The position numbers and the translations under genes are program-made. Positions 11,590 to 21,780 of a DNA stretch of 64,000 bases are shown one piece after another (positions within the stretch are counted from its first letter, which is position 1; each line of letters starts with the position of its first letter). Under the pieces are notes generated by a model. The model saw only the letters and a list, made by a program, of their open reading frames with translations, had not been told where the DNA came from and made no database searches. The stretch covers positions 161,537,758 through 161,601,757 of the forward strand of contig OZ018324.1 in assembly GCA_963969495.1 (NCBI GenBank), read 5' to 3'. Origin of the DNA: Ceratothoa steindachneri (taxonomy: Eukaryota; Arthropoda; Malacostraca; Isopoda; Cymothoidae).

Positions 11590-12330
11590 AGTAGAATATT
11601 CTACATTATTTATTCCTTTCAAGTTTTGAACAATTTCATTAGTTGTCCTCTCTATCGTCTTGTTTTTAGACTGAATAAGTTTAGCCTTTTTATTCTCATG
11701 TCATAATTATGATTTCGTAAATCCGGTATCAAATTTTGACCATAGCTTTTATTTTCTCCAATCTATCAATATCCTTTTGTAAATATATTGACCAAACTTT
11801 AGCACAATATTTTATATGTGGTCTTACTAATTCATTATATATATCAAAAATAGTAGTTTTATTTTTAGAACTAAATTGAAGATTAATATAGCCGAGAAGC
11901 TCTATTGCTTTCTTTCCCACTTCAATATATACTCCAAGATCTTTGTCATTATCAATTACTGTAATTATTGTATCAAAAGGTTTATATTCTGCCCTTGGGC
12001 TTCTATGAACCACATGTATTAATTTACACGTCTCATGATTTAAGGACAGTTCCCATTCTGGACACCATTGTGCTAACTTATCAATATCATTTTGAAGTAA
12101 TAAAACTTCCTACTCAGTTATTATTTTTTTTCTTAAATTACTGTCATCTGTAAATTTAGAAATGTTTGACAGCATGTTATCATCTACACCATTATCCTAT
12201 AATAAAAAGCAAAGAGCTAGAAACCGAACTTTGATGAACTCCACTACTCACAGGGGTCCATTCTGACGCTTGTCCATAATGACTACTCTGCTTACGATCA
12301 GTGAGCCAATTCTTAAACTATTTTGCTAGT
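11590..12330 (-). pseudogene. Non-LTR reverse transcriptase remnant (CR1/jockey type)
   Basis: Reading down the minus strand from 12320: WLTDRKQSSHYGQASEW and SGVHQSSV..LLFI, the counterparts of the usual SGVPQGSVLGPLLF block. Next is ISKFTDDSNL, the counterpart of the FADD active site with the two aspartates kept. Then LQNDIDKLAQWCPEWELSLN and KDLGVYI, IELLGYINLQFSSK, LVRPHIKYCAKVWS and DIDRLEKIKAM. After a frameshift come IPDLRNHNYDMRIKRLNLF and SLKTRR. This is the thumb and C-terminal region of a non-LTR reverse transcriptase. It is truncated on its 5' side and has several stops. Confidence 0.85.
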
Positions 12331-12959
12331 TCCCCCGCTATTTATAAGCGTTACCATTGCTGCTACGCGTCTCATTTTCCTCCCATAGTGGACTAAACTC
12401 GAGCCGTATTGTGCCCAACGAGTATCAAACAGGCAAGGCTTTTACAACCTTCAGCATCTAGAGGGTATACTTTTCAATTAAGTCGACCAGAGCCTTCTTA
12501 CCTCAACCGCTGAGATGCGATATATCTTCAGCGTACAGTTCATTGCGGGTATGCACGTAGTCCATCTACATAGAGCACATCACATGCGCCTACACACTGT
12601 CCGTGTTGTTTACAACCTGCCCATTGTCTGCACCAACGGGCATCCGCAGTGGTTACTGGAAACCAGCCACATGGTGCAATTATCAGGTTTCTGGTTCCTT
12701 CGCCGATGAAATCGAGCTAGACGGAACGTTCACAGATGGAGTCAGCTTTGTTTTTGTCTTAAAAATTTGTATATTCCTGAAAATCAACCCAATGAGTATG
12801 ACAAAAACAAGTAAAGTAAAAACATAACGAATCCATTCTCCCTCTCTCCTCCAGCTCTCCTATACACTCACTAGTTTTTTAACTATTAATTTTGTTTCAG
12901 GGCTCTCATCGTACAACACCTCACCGATAGATAAGGAGATTCCCCTTTTTCCTTATCTT
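12331..12959. other. Unassigned DNA before non-LTR copy A
   Basis: The segment 12500-12720 has overlapping short frames and moderate GC but no motif I know. The true 5' end of copy A could lie in here. Confidence 0.35.
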
Positions 12960-13019
12960 CCCAATGCACGTCGACTTGCCGACCCGAGTGACGTTAATGA
13001 CCACCATAGGCCATTAAAA

Positions 13020-14160
13020 AACACATGTCGGGATACCTGACATCTTAAAGGCGAAGGCCAGTTGGAGGCCCTTACTGAGGTGAAGATGGTCCCGTGGGTG
13101 ACTCTGGCCCAGGTTGCAGGTTTCTCCAACGGGGGTGAACCTTAGTTCGGTGTAAAACACCCATTGCAACTCTGCAAAGCCGTTATCAGGCGGTACGGAA
13201 TCCAGAAAGACCCTCAAGAAGAAGAAGACGGACCCCTTCTCCCGCCTGGCACCACCTTTGTGGCCAAAATTTTCATTTTGGAAAAAAATCTGGCCGACCC
13301 TTAAATGGAAGCCCTGTAGGCCCCTTCCGGGGGGAGGGGGGGGGGGAGAAAAGTGTTTACTGTCAACATGCCTATCCAAAGAAGAAGAAAAAACAAGAGA
13401 AAGAAATCAATGAGGAAAAAGGATTCGTCTTCCTCCTTGGTACCTCGGGGGACGGACGGGTCCAGGCCGCTTTTAAAAGAGTCTAGGCCAAGATCGGCAC
13501 CTCCAGCCCTGAGGTTCCCACTGGTGGGAAGGCCCAGACAAAGACCAAAGTCGCAAGTGCGCTGAACGGAGTCTCTATTATGTTGAGGGCCATCATTAAA
13601 AGACTAACTAGAATTTTTTAATCCCCTGGCTTCAAACGATTTCTAGTTATTCGCTCCACAGATGGCAGCATGTTGACCAAAGGCCACATCTTTGATCAGA
13701 GAGAGAATAACATTAGATACGTTGACTGGTAGAGAGCCAAAGGTGATCCGTTTCTTGGAGGGGAGCCTACTGGCAAATCTGTCGGACTCTTACAAAGCGG
13801 CCAAGATTAGTGCCTATGGACATGCGATGGCTCCTTTGCTGCTGTAGCTCCTACATTCTTCTCCCCACACACACTTACCTAAGGCTGGAGTGGGTGACTT
13901 AGAGACGCGAGACTCTCCAAAAGAGAGACTTCCGCCTCCGAAACCGCCATGTCCACCGAAAGTTTTGAGGCAGAGAGAAAAAAAGACTCGAGTAGAGAAC
14001 CCAACCTCCCCCAATAAGTATTCGAAGGCGACAGCTCCTTTAGCGTCTTGTTTGGCTAAAGACGCCCGGAGTTCTGCCTCCGGGAAGCATACATTCATTC
14101 CAGTGAGGATCTTCTTTTTAAAGGAGGTACGCAGAGGTTTTCCGAGCAAAGAGACCTAGA
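13020..14160 (+). pseudogene. Copy A ORF1 (gag-like) remnant
   Basis: Plus-strand pieces include IQRRRKNKRKKSMRKKDSSS (basic), PLVGRPRQRPKSQVR, then STDGSMLTK..., REPKVIRFLEGSLLANLSDS at about 13735-13795, and a proline-rich basic stretch (13890-14150). Copy B has the matching KVASALSGS, STDGSMLTKENM and REPKVTRFSDGSLLANA. The zinc-knuckle region seen in copy B is not evident here, which suggests a deletion near 13850. The product would be a nucleic-acid-binding protein that packages the element RNA. Confidence 0.65.
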
Positions 14161-14164
14161 GGGC

Positions 14165-14790
14165 AAATTCCTTTATTGAAATTGCCGTGGACTCCGGGAC
14201 AACCGGAAGGAACTAAGGAGGGTCGTCTCTTCTCTTCACACTAGCTTTTTATTTGCAGGAGGCAATGCTGGGCGCGTACTCACTGTCCACCATCCCGGGT
14301 TATAAGGATTTTGCGACCCCATCATTATGGAATGGGAGGTGGGTAGGAGGATGTGCGATTTACACCTGGCATAATGTTTCCGTTTTTCTCGTTGCTATAA
14401 ATATCTCTTTTCAAGATGTATACAATAACATCTGCATGAATTCATCTGCCAGCTTAAATTGACGCGAGGGATTTCCGCCGCGTCGTAGCACGGTTGCTGA
14501 GGCCCTTTTTTCTGCTTGTGTATTTGAAAGGTAAACACCCTTGTGGGAGGGCTACTCGAATAATTCAAGGGAGTCAGTTCTTTCCCACTTGAAGGATAAG
14601 CTGGGATTAAGTGTCCTAGATATTAATGAGTTTACGAATCATTGCCTGAGAACCGCTTCATTTTCCTGCCACCACCTATCCTTGTGCTCTACGGATGCAC
14701 AACCTGATTTTGTAGTCGATGACCTACATGGAAGTGGCCACTTTTCTCATTTAATTATCATTTTATGGAGCACTGCCGCGTAAAAACAAG
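14165..14790 (+). pseudogene. Copy A APE-type endonuclease domain remnant
   Basis: Begins with NCRGLRDNRKELRRVVSSLH (the usual start of the endonuclease in this family), then PGYKDFATPSLWNGRW and GGCAIYTWHNVSVF. Around 14540-14790 it has NHCLRTASFSCHH and DDLHGSGHFSHL, the counterpart of the catalytic DHFP-like block. Several frames are used. The nuclease would nick target DNA to prime reverse transcription. Confidence 0.7.
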
Positions 14791-15394
14791 CCAATGTGGT
14801 GCTTGGAGTGGATGTGGTGGTCCGGATATCAGTAAATGACTGAGTTCTCTCTCCAAGTTGAAGAGTTCAGGTCGGTAGATGAGGCCGTTTAGTTCTTCTC
14901 CGGCAAACTCATCGCCGAGAGCCTCCTAACTACTATTACTAAAACGCTTGTCATTTTGTATGCCATCCACTTCCTTGTTGGTCAGCGGAGTATGAGACGA
15001 CCCTCCGACAGAACTGATATTTCCATATACACTATAAGCGCTAAACGAACGATTTCACCGTCGGTGAATTTCATCGAATTAGACCTAGTTTCCGTTATAA
15101 TTCAAAGCACGCCCGCCACTCTTTCTGGTGGGTATACGTGTGTTCACTTAATGGGAATATCCCTATTGCTTAGGTGTGGAAATAAGGTAAAAGGATTCTA
15201 GCCCAGTTCTAGAAGGCCTCCCCCACCTCCCGTTCTTTAATATAACGAGACCGTAATCTCGGACTCTAAGTCCGTGGCAGTCTTTGCGATCCATTTCTAC
15301 ATATTCTATAACCGAGATGCTACTCAGTAAACATTCAATGCACGTCGTGATACCGCTGAAGGTCGCTGTCTAGACTTTACCTCCAGAACGACAG
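14791..15394 (+). pseudogene. Copy A endonuclease-RT linker remnant
   Basis: Follows the endonuclease in the same orientation. Fragments such as MRRPSDRTDISIYTISA and HLMGISLLLRCGNKVKGF parallel the linker of copy B (about 54580-54800), but breaks make a continuous reading impossible. Confidence 0.5.
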
Positions 15395-16620
15395 ACTAAC
15401 GTTGAGTGAATTGCGTTCCGCTCTCGCTTCATGCTCGGACACCGTCCCTGATCTGGAAACTTTTACGTATGCTATGCTTTCCGTATGCCATCTGTTCAAA
15501 AGGATCTGGAGAGGAGTACACTCCTAGACTCAGCCTATGGCTACTGTGCTCGAATTTTGCAAAGCGAGGTGAGATCATTCTTCCCCGGTTTGTTTCCGTC
15601 CAGTCTCTCTAACCTTCTGCGTGTGAAAGTTGATGGAGAAATTTGAAAATCCAAGGTTATCCTTTTTCCTGGACAGTGGAGGCCACCTGTATTTTTACAT
15701 AATGTAGTTTCCCCAGTGGATGCTCTGCTTAGACTGGAAAATGCCACCTACGGGGCTTTCCTTCGTAGACAGTTATTCGATCTGGGGAACGCATATGATA
15801 ACGCAAGAAGATACGGTATGATGTAGACTCTCCACGCGATGAGGGAGAGGAGACGTCTCTCATTGGTTATATCCAAATTTCTGCGAAGTCGTTTGTTTCC
15901 ACGTACGTATCTAGCACAAAGACTAAGAAAGAGAGCGTTCTACAGGGAAGAGTCCTCAGTGTCACACTCTTTGCCCTGAGCACCAACGTTATCACCTCGT
16001 TGTTACCAGCAGATGTTCTCGATACCATCTGCACGGCCAACTTTTCGATCTCTTTTGGTGCTGCCTCGATGCCAACGCTGGAGCGTCAACTCTAAGATAT
16101 ATTGAACCACATCTCTCTCTATGCTGAATCTCACAGATTTCGGTTTTCCTTGGGCAAGACTAAAGTGGTGCAATTATGCCGCTTTCTACGGCTCCACCCG
16201 TACCTGACTTTGTTCCTAAACGGGATTCGTCTAGAAGTCGTGGAGTCGCACCGTTTACTCGGTCTTTTTTTCGATAGATGCCTCACCTGGGAGGCTCATA
16301 TTCGCAGCCTTAGTGTCCTCTTGTACCCGCATCACGGACATTCTACCTTCTGTCACGTTCAGCAATTGGCGTTCTGATAGGTATACTGCCTTACTTTTAT
16401 TCCTTCGAAGCTTGAGTACGGATTAGCATTTTACACATCTGCAGCCAAGCATGCATTGAGTTAGGTAGATCCTCTCCGCCACAATGGTCTGCATTTGGCC
16501 ACCAATGCCTTCTACACGTACCCATTGGGAGCTTACAGGTCAATTCTGAGCAGATGCCTCACTCTGCGCCATACAGAGTGCATTATGCGCTTGTAAGCCA
16601 CAGCCCGGCGTCTCCCTCAG
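15395..16620 (+). pseudogene. Copy A reverse transcriptase domain remnant
   Basis: Reads LSELRSALASCSDTVPDLET, FKRIWRGVHS, RFVSVQSL (the YRPISLT region), FPGQWRPPVFLHNVV, SPVDALLRLENATYGAFLRR and LFDLGNAYDNARRYGM (motif A, aspartate kept). The active-site motif C near 16035-16060 reads CTANFSISFGAAS where the family has a V-D-D triplet, so both catalytic aspartates are lost. Next are FSLGKTKVVQLCRFLRLHP and HRLLGLFFDRCLTWEAHIRS. Stops and shifts occur throughout. Confidence 0.8.
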
Positions 16621-16779
16621 TCACCTCAACTGCTCTCAATACATCCTCAGCCGATATCGACGGTGCCTATGACGGCGAGAGAAGCCAGCCATTCCCTAAG
16701 CACTTTGGGTTTATGGCTGGTTAACTCCTTCTAGAGCTCAATGGAGCTCTAAGGCATGTGTCTATTCATGTTTTGTTGA

Positions 16780-17420
16780 CGACGCCCTCCGGCATGTTTC
16801 ACCTTTGACTATTTGTGCTCCTGAAGCTTCCACATTGCCGGAAGAATTGCGTTCGGCTTTTTGGAGCACACTTCACGTTATGCTAGATCCATTTCAGTTT
16901 ACACGAATGGCTGCAAGTATCAAAAGAGAGTCGACTTCCATGTTGTATCTCCTCTGTCTGTAGCCATTAGGGCTCTGCTAGGAACTGCGTCCGTCTTTTG
17001 GGCCGAGCTGGATGTAAAATACTGATCGGTTTAGAAGATAATGCGTCGTGTCCGGTTCGGAAACCGATTTTTTTTTTAGAGACTCACAAAGCCCCCTAAG
17101 GGCCTCTGTGGGTTACTTGATTCTCCAAACTCCCTGTTTCGCGGTTTCCATGATTCCACTGTTACTGCAAGCCGGGCAAATGTCGAGATTATCTTTTGTT
17201 GGGTTCCTGGACATATGGTAATTGCGGGGAATGAGCGTGGCGATGAGGGTGCAAAAGAGTCCGCGAGGACTGGGCGTCCAGACCAGCGTTTTGTTCTTCC
17301 TCACATCAATATTCTGACCTGGTTCAAGGAAGCACTTTGGGCTGCCTGTCAAAGAATATGGGAGACGGCCGATTGGAAATTAAAGTTGCCTGACATGGCA
17401 CCGCGACTGTTCCCATGGAC
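16780..17420 (+). pseudogene. Copy A RNase H domain remnant
   Basis: SISVYTNGCKYQKRVDFHVV near 16885 is the first RNase H strand; the first catalytic aspartate (usually YTDGS) is asparagine. It continues with VAIRALLG.ASVFWAELD, and near 17205 WVPGHMVIAGNERGDEGAKE, the closing active-site block with its aspartate kept. RNase H removes RNA from the RNA-DNA hybrid during second-strand synthesis. Confidence 0.75.
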
Positions 17421-17990
17421 CTAGTTCCCAATGAAACAACAGCTTCAGGCCGCTTTCTGTCGTATTTTAATTGAGCACACACGCGGGATGCACCGCTATT
17501 TGATGGAGCACTCTACTTCAACTTACTCTGAGGTCTGCTTTGTCCACAAGACTGCTTGTCACGTTCTTGTTGAATGTTCCAGTCTGGGTGATCTTCGCGC
17601 ACTTTTCATTTTGCGGTACCGGAACAGGCAGGGTGCTTACCGCTTGTCCCTTGTACTTGAAATGGCGTGCACACAGACTTTTATACTATTTGACATCTTT
17701 TAGAAGGCTGGCTTCCTTCATTTTATTTTACTCTCTTTGGTGTTAGTCACATTTCCCCGCCCCCATGGGACGCTGACCCCCTCCTCAACGCCTGAGCGTG
17801 CTTTTTTCTCCTTTTTCATTGTTGTTTTTTTGTTTTTTTTTGCCTTTAGTTTTGTTTGTATATTTATATTTTGGTATTATTTTTTAGGGGGGGGGGCAAT
17901 TGGACTGTTTATCTTTTTTAATCTAGCCTAGCATTAGACCATAAGAAAATTACGGCAACTTATTTCGTAGTAGACATTCGCTCTCTCTTT
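17421..17990 (+). pseudogene. Copy A C-terminal tail and T-rich 3' region
   Basis: The coding part is FCRILIEHTRGMHRYLMEHS, then CFVHKTACHVLVECSSLGDLR, which carries the spaced Cys-His residues of the family's C-terminal zinc-like motif, and YRLSLVLE. It matches copy B (about 52510-52430) and the 62850-63020 fragment. After 17705 comes a T-rich stretch with a run of ten G's, probably 3' UTR. Confidence 0.7.
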
Positions 17991-18310
17991 CTCATCTTGT
18001 ATGAGTAAAAGCAGATGCCCTCATGAACTAACTGCCTGAAGAGAGACTTTAATACTTCCTTGCCCTTTCTATGGACTTCGTTGATCTGCTGGTATCGTTG
18101 TCAATGACGGCCTAGATCCCCGCGACAAATTCCGGTGTTAATTTCGAATTAGAACAATTAGAGTGAACTATCCAATCCACCATACACTCGCAATCACAGC
18201 CTGTCTCATCCAACTCTTTCCTGATCCTCCTTAGCGTCCTTTGATTGGCATTCATTCTTTCTGAGATCTTCACAATGGCTTGAATCCCGACCAACACGTC
18301 ATGCCTTTTG
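17945..18310 (-). pseudogene. Mariner-like transposase, N-terminal DNA-binding fragment
   Basis: The minus-strand reading from 18300 gives ISERMNANQRTLRRIRKELD, ECMVDWIVHSNCSNSK and LTPEFVAGI. After a stop comes VIDNDTSRSTKSIE, then LVHEGICFYSYKMRKRER. The spacing matches the paired helix-turn-helix part of a mariner-like family I recall from crustacean genomes. It stops before the catalytic core and abuts the 3' end of copy A. Confidence 0.6.
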
Positions 18311-21153
18311 GAGGTTTGAATTCAGCCATGGTATTGCTTCTTTAACAGTTAGTGCAAAACTATGTCGACCCTGACAGGAAGAAGAGAGAACTGACGCCGG
18401 ATAGCACGCAAGAGCAGAATTTAGAGTTGCCGATAGCGATGTTACCCACCGTAGTCTGTCCTCTTCCAAATGGTCAAAATCTTTCAAAGATTTGTGGTCC
18501 ATTCACTCCATTGGAAAACAATTATTAACTCTTTATTTTAACTTATCCTCACCCCTCAAATAAAAGATTATGAGAAACAAGACGTATAGGCTAGTCGCCT
18601 AAAAATCCCTCCCCGCCGCTGAGTGATGCTAAGCTACCAATGGTGCAGATATTCATCTGATCGAATCCCTACTGAAATCAAATTTGCTAGGGTGGTTGAT
18701 ACATAGTGAACCGTGGTTCGGATTCCACGTTAAACTCGGCCCGACTTCAACAATATTGATGATTGAACGAAAAAAGATAAAGAAAAGAACAGTCATCAGT
18801 AATCGATTAGTGTTTAGTGAGAAGAGAGGAATGGCCAGGCAGGAGATAAAAGATAAGGACTATGCATGAACATAAACAAGGATTCAATGGAATGAGTACA
18901 GTCGATTTCAAGGTATCGTTTGAAACAAACTCCTTGAAAACGTATCAGATCAAGCAAAAAATATGCGTTCTGATAGTTAATGGATGCCAATCACGTCTTA
19001 GGGCTTGTCAAATTGAAACAAACCTGATTGGTGAATTAGAAATGACTGAAAGAAACGATAAATATTTAGGTTATCAAAACTTTGACTAAATAAAGATGGA
19101 AATCCTGGGAAAAAAGGGCCTTAGACAAAGTCTTGAGGATCACCAAATTTTATGTAACCATTGTCCGAGCTTTTACCAGCTACATGCACCGTTTAGGTAC
19201 TAAATATCTTAATGCATTGTGTGAGAGAGGCCAATTAATATATAGGGCTTGTCCAATCAAATGATTTGATCAGTCAAGTAACAGTGAGGTTGTGCATTAT
19301 TAAGATTTATAATGGGGCTCGGTGACGAGAATGATGACTATGCTAGATAGGCTAGAAGCTGATTGAAATGGCTCATCCAAGTTTAAAAATCATAAAGTGT
19401 TTGTTGAGTAAAGTGGGAGTGAAACACGAGCCAGTACTTTGGACATGAATGGCAGCTGACATGTAAACCGTTAGTTTAGGGCATTTGAGGAATCAGTGCG
19501 TGCATTTTGTAGAAGGGCCATTACCTTTGATTGGCCGTAGAAGCTGAAGCCAGGATTTTGGAATGGAATTCATTAAATAAGACTATGATGTGTAGAAAAA
19601 GATCAGAATGAATAAGAAGTAAGACCTCGAGGTTGGTCACTGAGGATAGCCTAGATTTAGGCTAGGACGAGTACGGCGACTTTTGCCCTAGAAAGCAGTC
19701 GCCAGATGAGATTTTTTAAAAAAAATGGTCACTGGGGTTAGCATGGTAAGAGGAAGTGAATGGTTTCAAAGTCGCTATTTTTAATTGCGAACGGATACAC
19801 AGCGCTAATAGTGTAAAACATTATTTAGAAAGGTAAATCGTATACAATTATTTACCGAAATGTGTGAACATTAAATTGGACATAATTGGCCATTCTGAAC
19901 ACCATAAAAAGAATCATATAAACATGAGCCAACTCTTTAAGAACCACCTTGAATTCATAACCTTGAATATCATAAGAAGAAAATATAAATTCTTAACATT
20001 AAGGAATTTCTTCAAGTAAAAGTGAACATGCGAAAAATATGTAGACAAAATACAAATAATATATATGATTGATGCTCCTTACATAAAAATGAGGCCTTAA
20101 ATTGCATTAGCGAGTTTATTATGGCTTTGGAATTTCTACTAAGAATCTTCTACTAAATAATCTTGTGTCATCTTTTGGGTTCACCTTTGACGCGGAATAA
20201 GAAAGGAAATTAGGATATTTAGAGTGCCAGCACGTAGAAGTTCCTCAGGATCATTAGAAGCAAGCCTAAGAAGAATAACTCCTCATCACTATAATACGAT
20301 CTCCCAAACAAGGTCGATGAGGATCAATTCAAGTATACAATACCCCCTTCCATATAATCTATTCAGATTATATGGAGCTACCATCACTTTTTCTTTGCGC
20401 CCTCGGCACTTCATGAAAATAAAACGCTATCTACTCGAGTATCCCATCGAGTTAGCCTTCATCCACGAAACGCTAGAGGATGACGCACATTCTCTTACAA
20501 AAGCTCTCCATTCACACCTACCATACAGAATACACTCCATTTTTGCCTCATTCATTACTTTTTTTTCTCAAACACTCGCATAATTAATTCAACCTCTATG
20601 CCATCTTCCAAACTTTCACCCAAAACCACAATCACTTTCATACAGGAATTAGTTGTGATTTTAAACATCTAAAAATGGAAGTATTTTTCCTACTGGAAAC
20701 CAGCATCAGAACCAGAGTCAGTACCAGAGTCAGTTTATTTTAGCAAGTCACGAACAATTAGAATAGTCTTCACGAGGTGTATTAAAGGTGTAAATATGAA
20801 TAGATTCAAAGAAATCTTCACAACGACTACTTAAGAGGTTTAAGTAAATGATCGGGGCCCTGAGTTGACTAAATGGTCATTATCGGCCCATAATACTTAT
20901 AACATTTGCTAGTAAATGTCTATCTAATATTGTTCAGATTTCCTTTTCCCTGCTGCCATAAGGAATCATAAGGTGTCGTAAGTAAACGGATTCTTATACA
21001 TTCCATACAACTAAATCGTCCATTTTAAAATTATTGTTTATTACTTGCTTCTTTGTAAAGTTCATTTGATGGACTATTGTGATTGTTTATATTGAAATAT
21101 AGTACCACTTCGAATGATATGAATAATCTACCAAATTTGGCAATCATAAAGCT
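18311..21153. other. Unassigned AT-rich DNA
   Basis: About 2.8 kb with no feature I can support. A plus-strand frame ending RNDKYLGYQNFD (18862-19089) hints at a reverse transcriptase KYLG block but is too weak to call. A 119-codon frame (20224-20583) has no known motif. A perfect 11-bp hairpin with a four-base loop lies at 20350-20375. Confidence 0.5.
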
Positions 21154-21390
21154 GTCGATTTTTTTTATCTTGATCTTAAGCATGTGTTTTATACGGCTCC
21201 GCATAAAACCCTCATAAGAAAGTTAAAAGTGCGCGCATAAAGCGAGCTGTACTTATATGGATCGAAAACTGGCTATCCAAGGTGGTGTCCCTATAGAATT
21301 TGATCTTGGATCATTGTTTATATAATCTATATTAATGTTCTTGACCAGCTTGAAGACTAGACTATCATAAAATTTCTTCGATCACACAGC
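21154..21390 (+). pseudogene. CR1/jockey-type reverse transcriptase, 5' part
   Basis: Starts VDFFYLDLKHVFYTAPHKTL (motif A, family form YLDFQKAFDKVPH) with the aspartate kept. Then, across a frameshift, it has WIENWLSKV. Near 21330-21388 it has INVLDQLED and, one frame over, NFFDHT, the counterpart of KFADDT. The reading breaks off there at the join with a transposase fragment. Confidence 0.65.
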
Positions 21391-21650
21391 ACCTGACATT
21401 TGGCCTTCAACTCTCCTGAATGCAATCCTCTCGACATCTTTGTGTGGAGCGCGTTGGAATGAGAGACTAACAAATCCAGCCGCAACACAAAGAACGAGTT
21501 GAGGGCTGGGATTGCTGGGGCCTTTAGGGCCTAAAACGGGAGATAGTGATGAAAGCCTGTGGCCGATTCGGAGGTCGCCTGGAGGCTTCATTGAGGAGAG
21601 AGACGGGTTCATTGAATGAGATCGACAGAGCATGTCATGAAGACATTCTG
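21391..21650 (+). pseudogene. Mariner-like transposase, C-terminal fragment
   Basis: A plus-strand frame with three stops encodes NSPECNPLDIFVWSALE, then ETNKSSRNTKNELRAGIAGA and, after a frame change, ACGRFGGRLEASL. SPxCNPLDxFVW is the block around the last catalytic acidic residue of mariner-like transposases. This appears to be the same family as the N-terminal fragment at 17945-18310. It interrupts the RT remnant on both sides. Confidence 0.65.
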
Positions 21651-21699
21651 ACGCAAATTTGATTAATATATCTCAGTTTTCTTTTCCTGAGACAACCAT

Positions 21700-21780
21700 T
21701 ATGCGACCGAATACCGTCCACACTCTGTATAGAGCGTGTAAGACTTCATCTAGAATATGCGGTTGATTTTTTTCGTCTGA
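21700..21780 (+). pseudogene. CR1/jockey-type reverse transcriptase, 3' part
   Basis: HTLYRAC and, after a frameshift, VRLHLEYAVDFF correspond to the LYxxLVRPHLEYAVxxW block found 100-150 residues after the FADD site. With 21154-21390 it brackets the transposase fragment. Confidence 0.45.

Larger units (their letters stand above)
12960..17990 (+). mobile_element. Non-LTR retrotransposon copy A (X/I type), full-length but decayed
   Basis: About 5 kb on the plus strand holds, in order, ORF1 remnants, an APE-type endonuclease, reverse transcriptase, RNase H, a C-terminal cysteine-containing tail and a T-rich 3' region. The same order and sequence occur in copy B (minus strand, 52015-56950), so the boundaries are mutually supported. 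Every domain has stops and frameshifts, and the RT and RNase H active sites are mutated. The 5' limit is uncertain by a few hundred bases. Confidence 0.8.

Noticed and set aside
13014..13379. 121-codon minus-strand frame opposite the start of non-LTR copy A
   Set aside because: The plus strand here belongs to ORF1 of copy A; the minus frame looks like its shadow.
18862..19089. Possible reverse transcriptase fragment ending RNDKYLGYQNFD
   Set aside because: Only the KYLG block fits; no second RT motif is found in the following 200 bp in any frame.
20224..20583. 119-codon plus-strand frame
   Set aside because: No recognisable motif, a fairly random residue mix, and no splice or start context that would support a gene.
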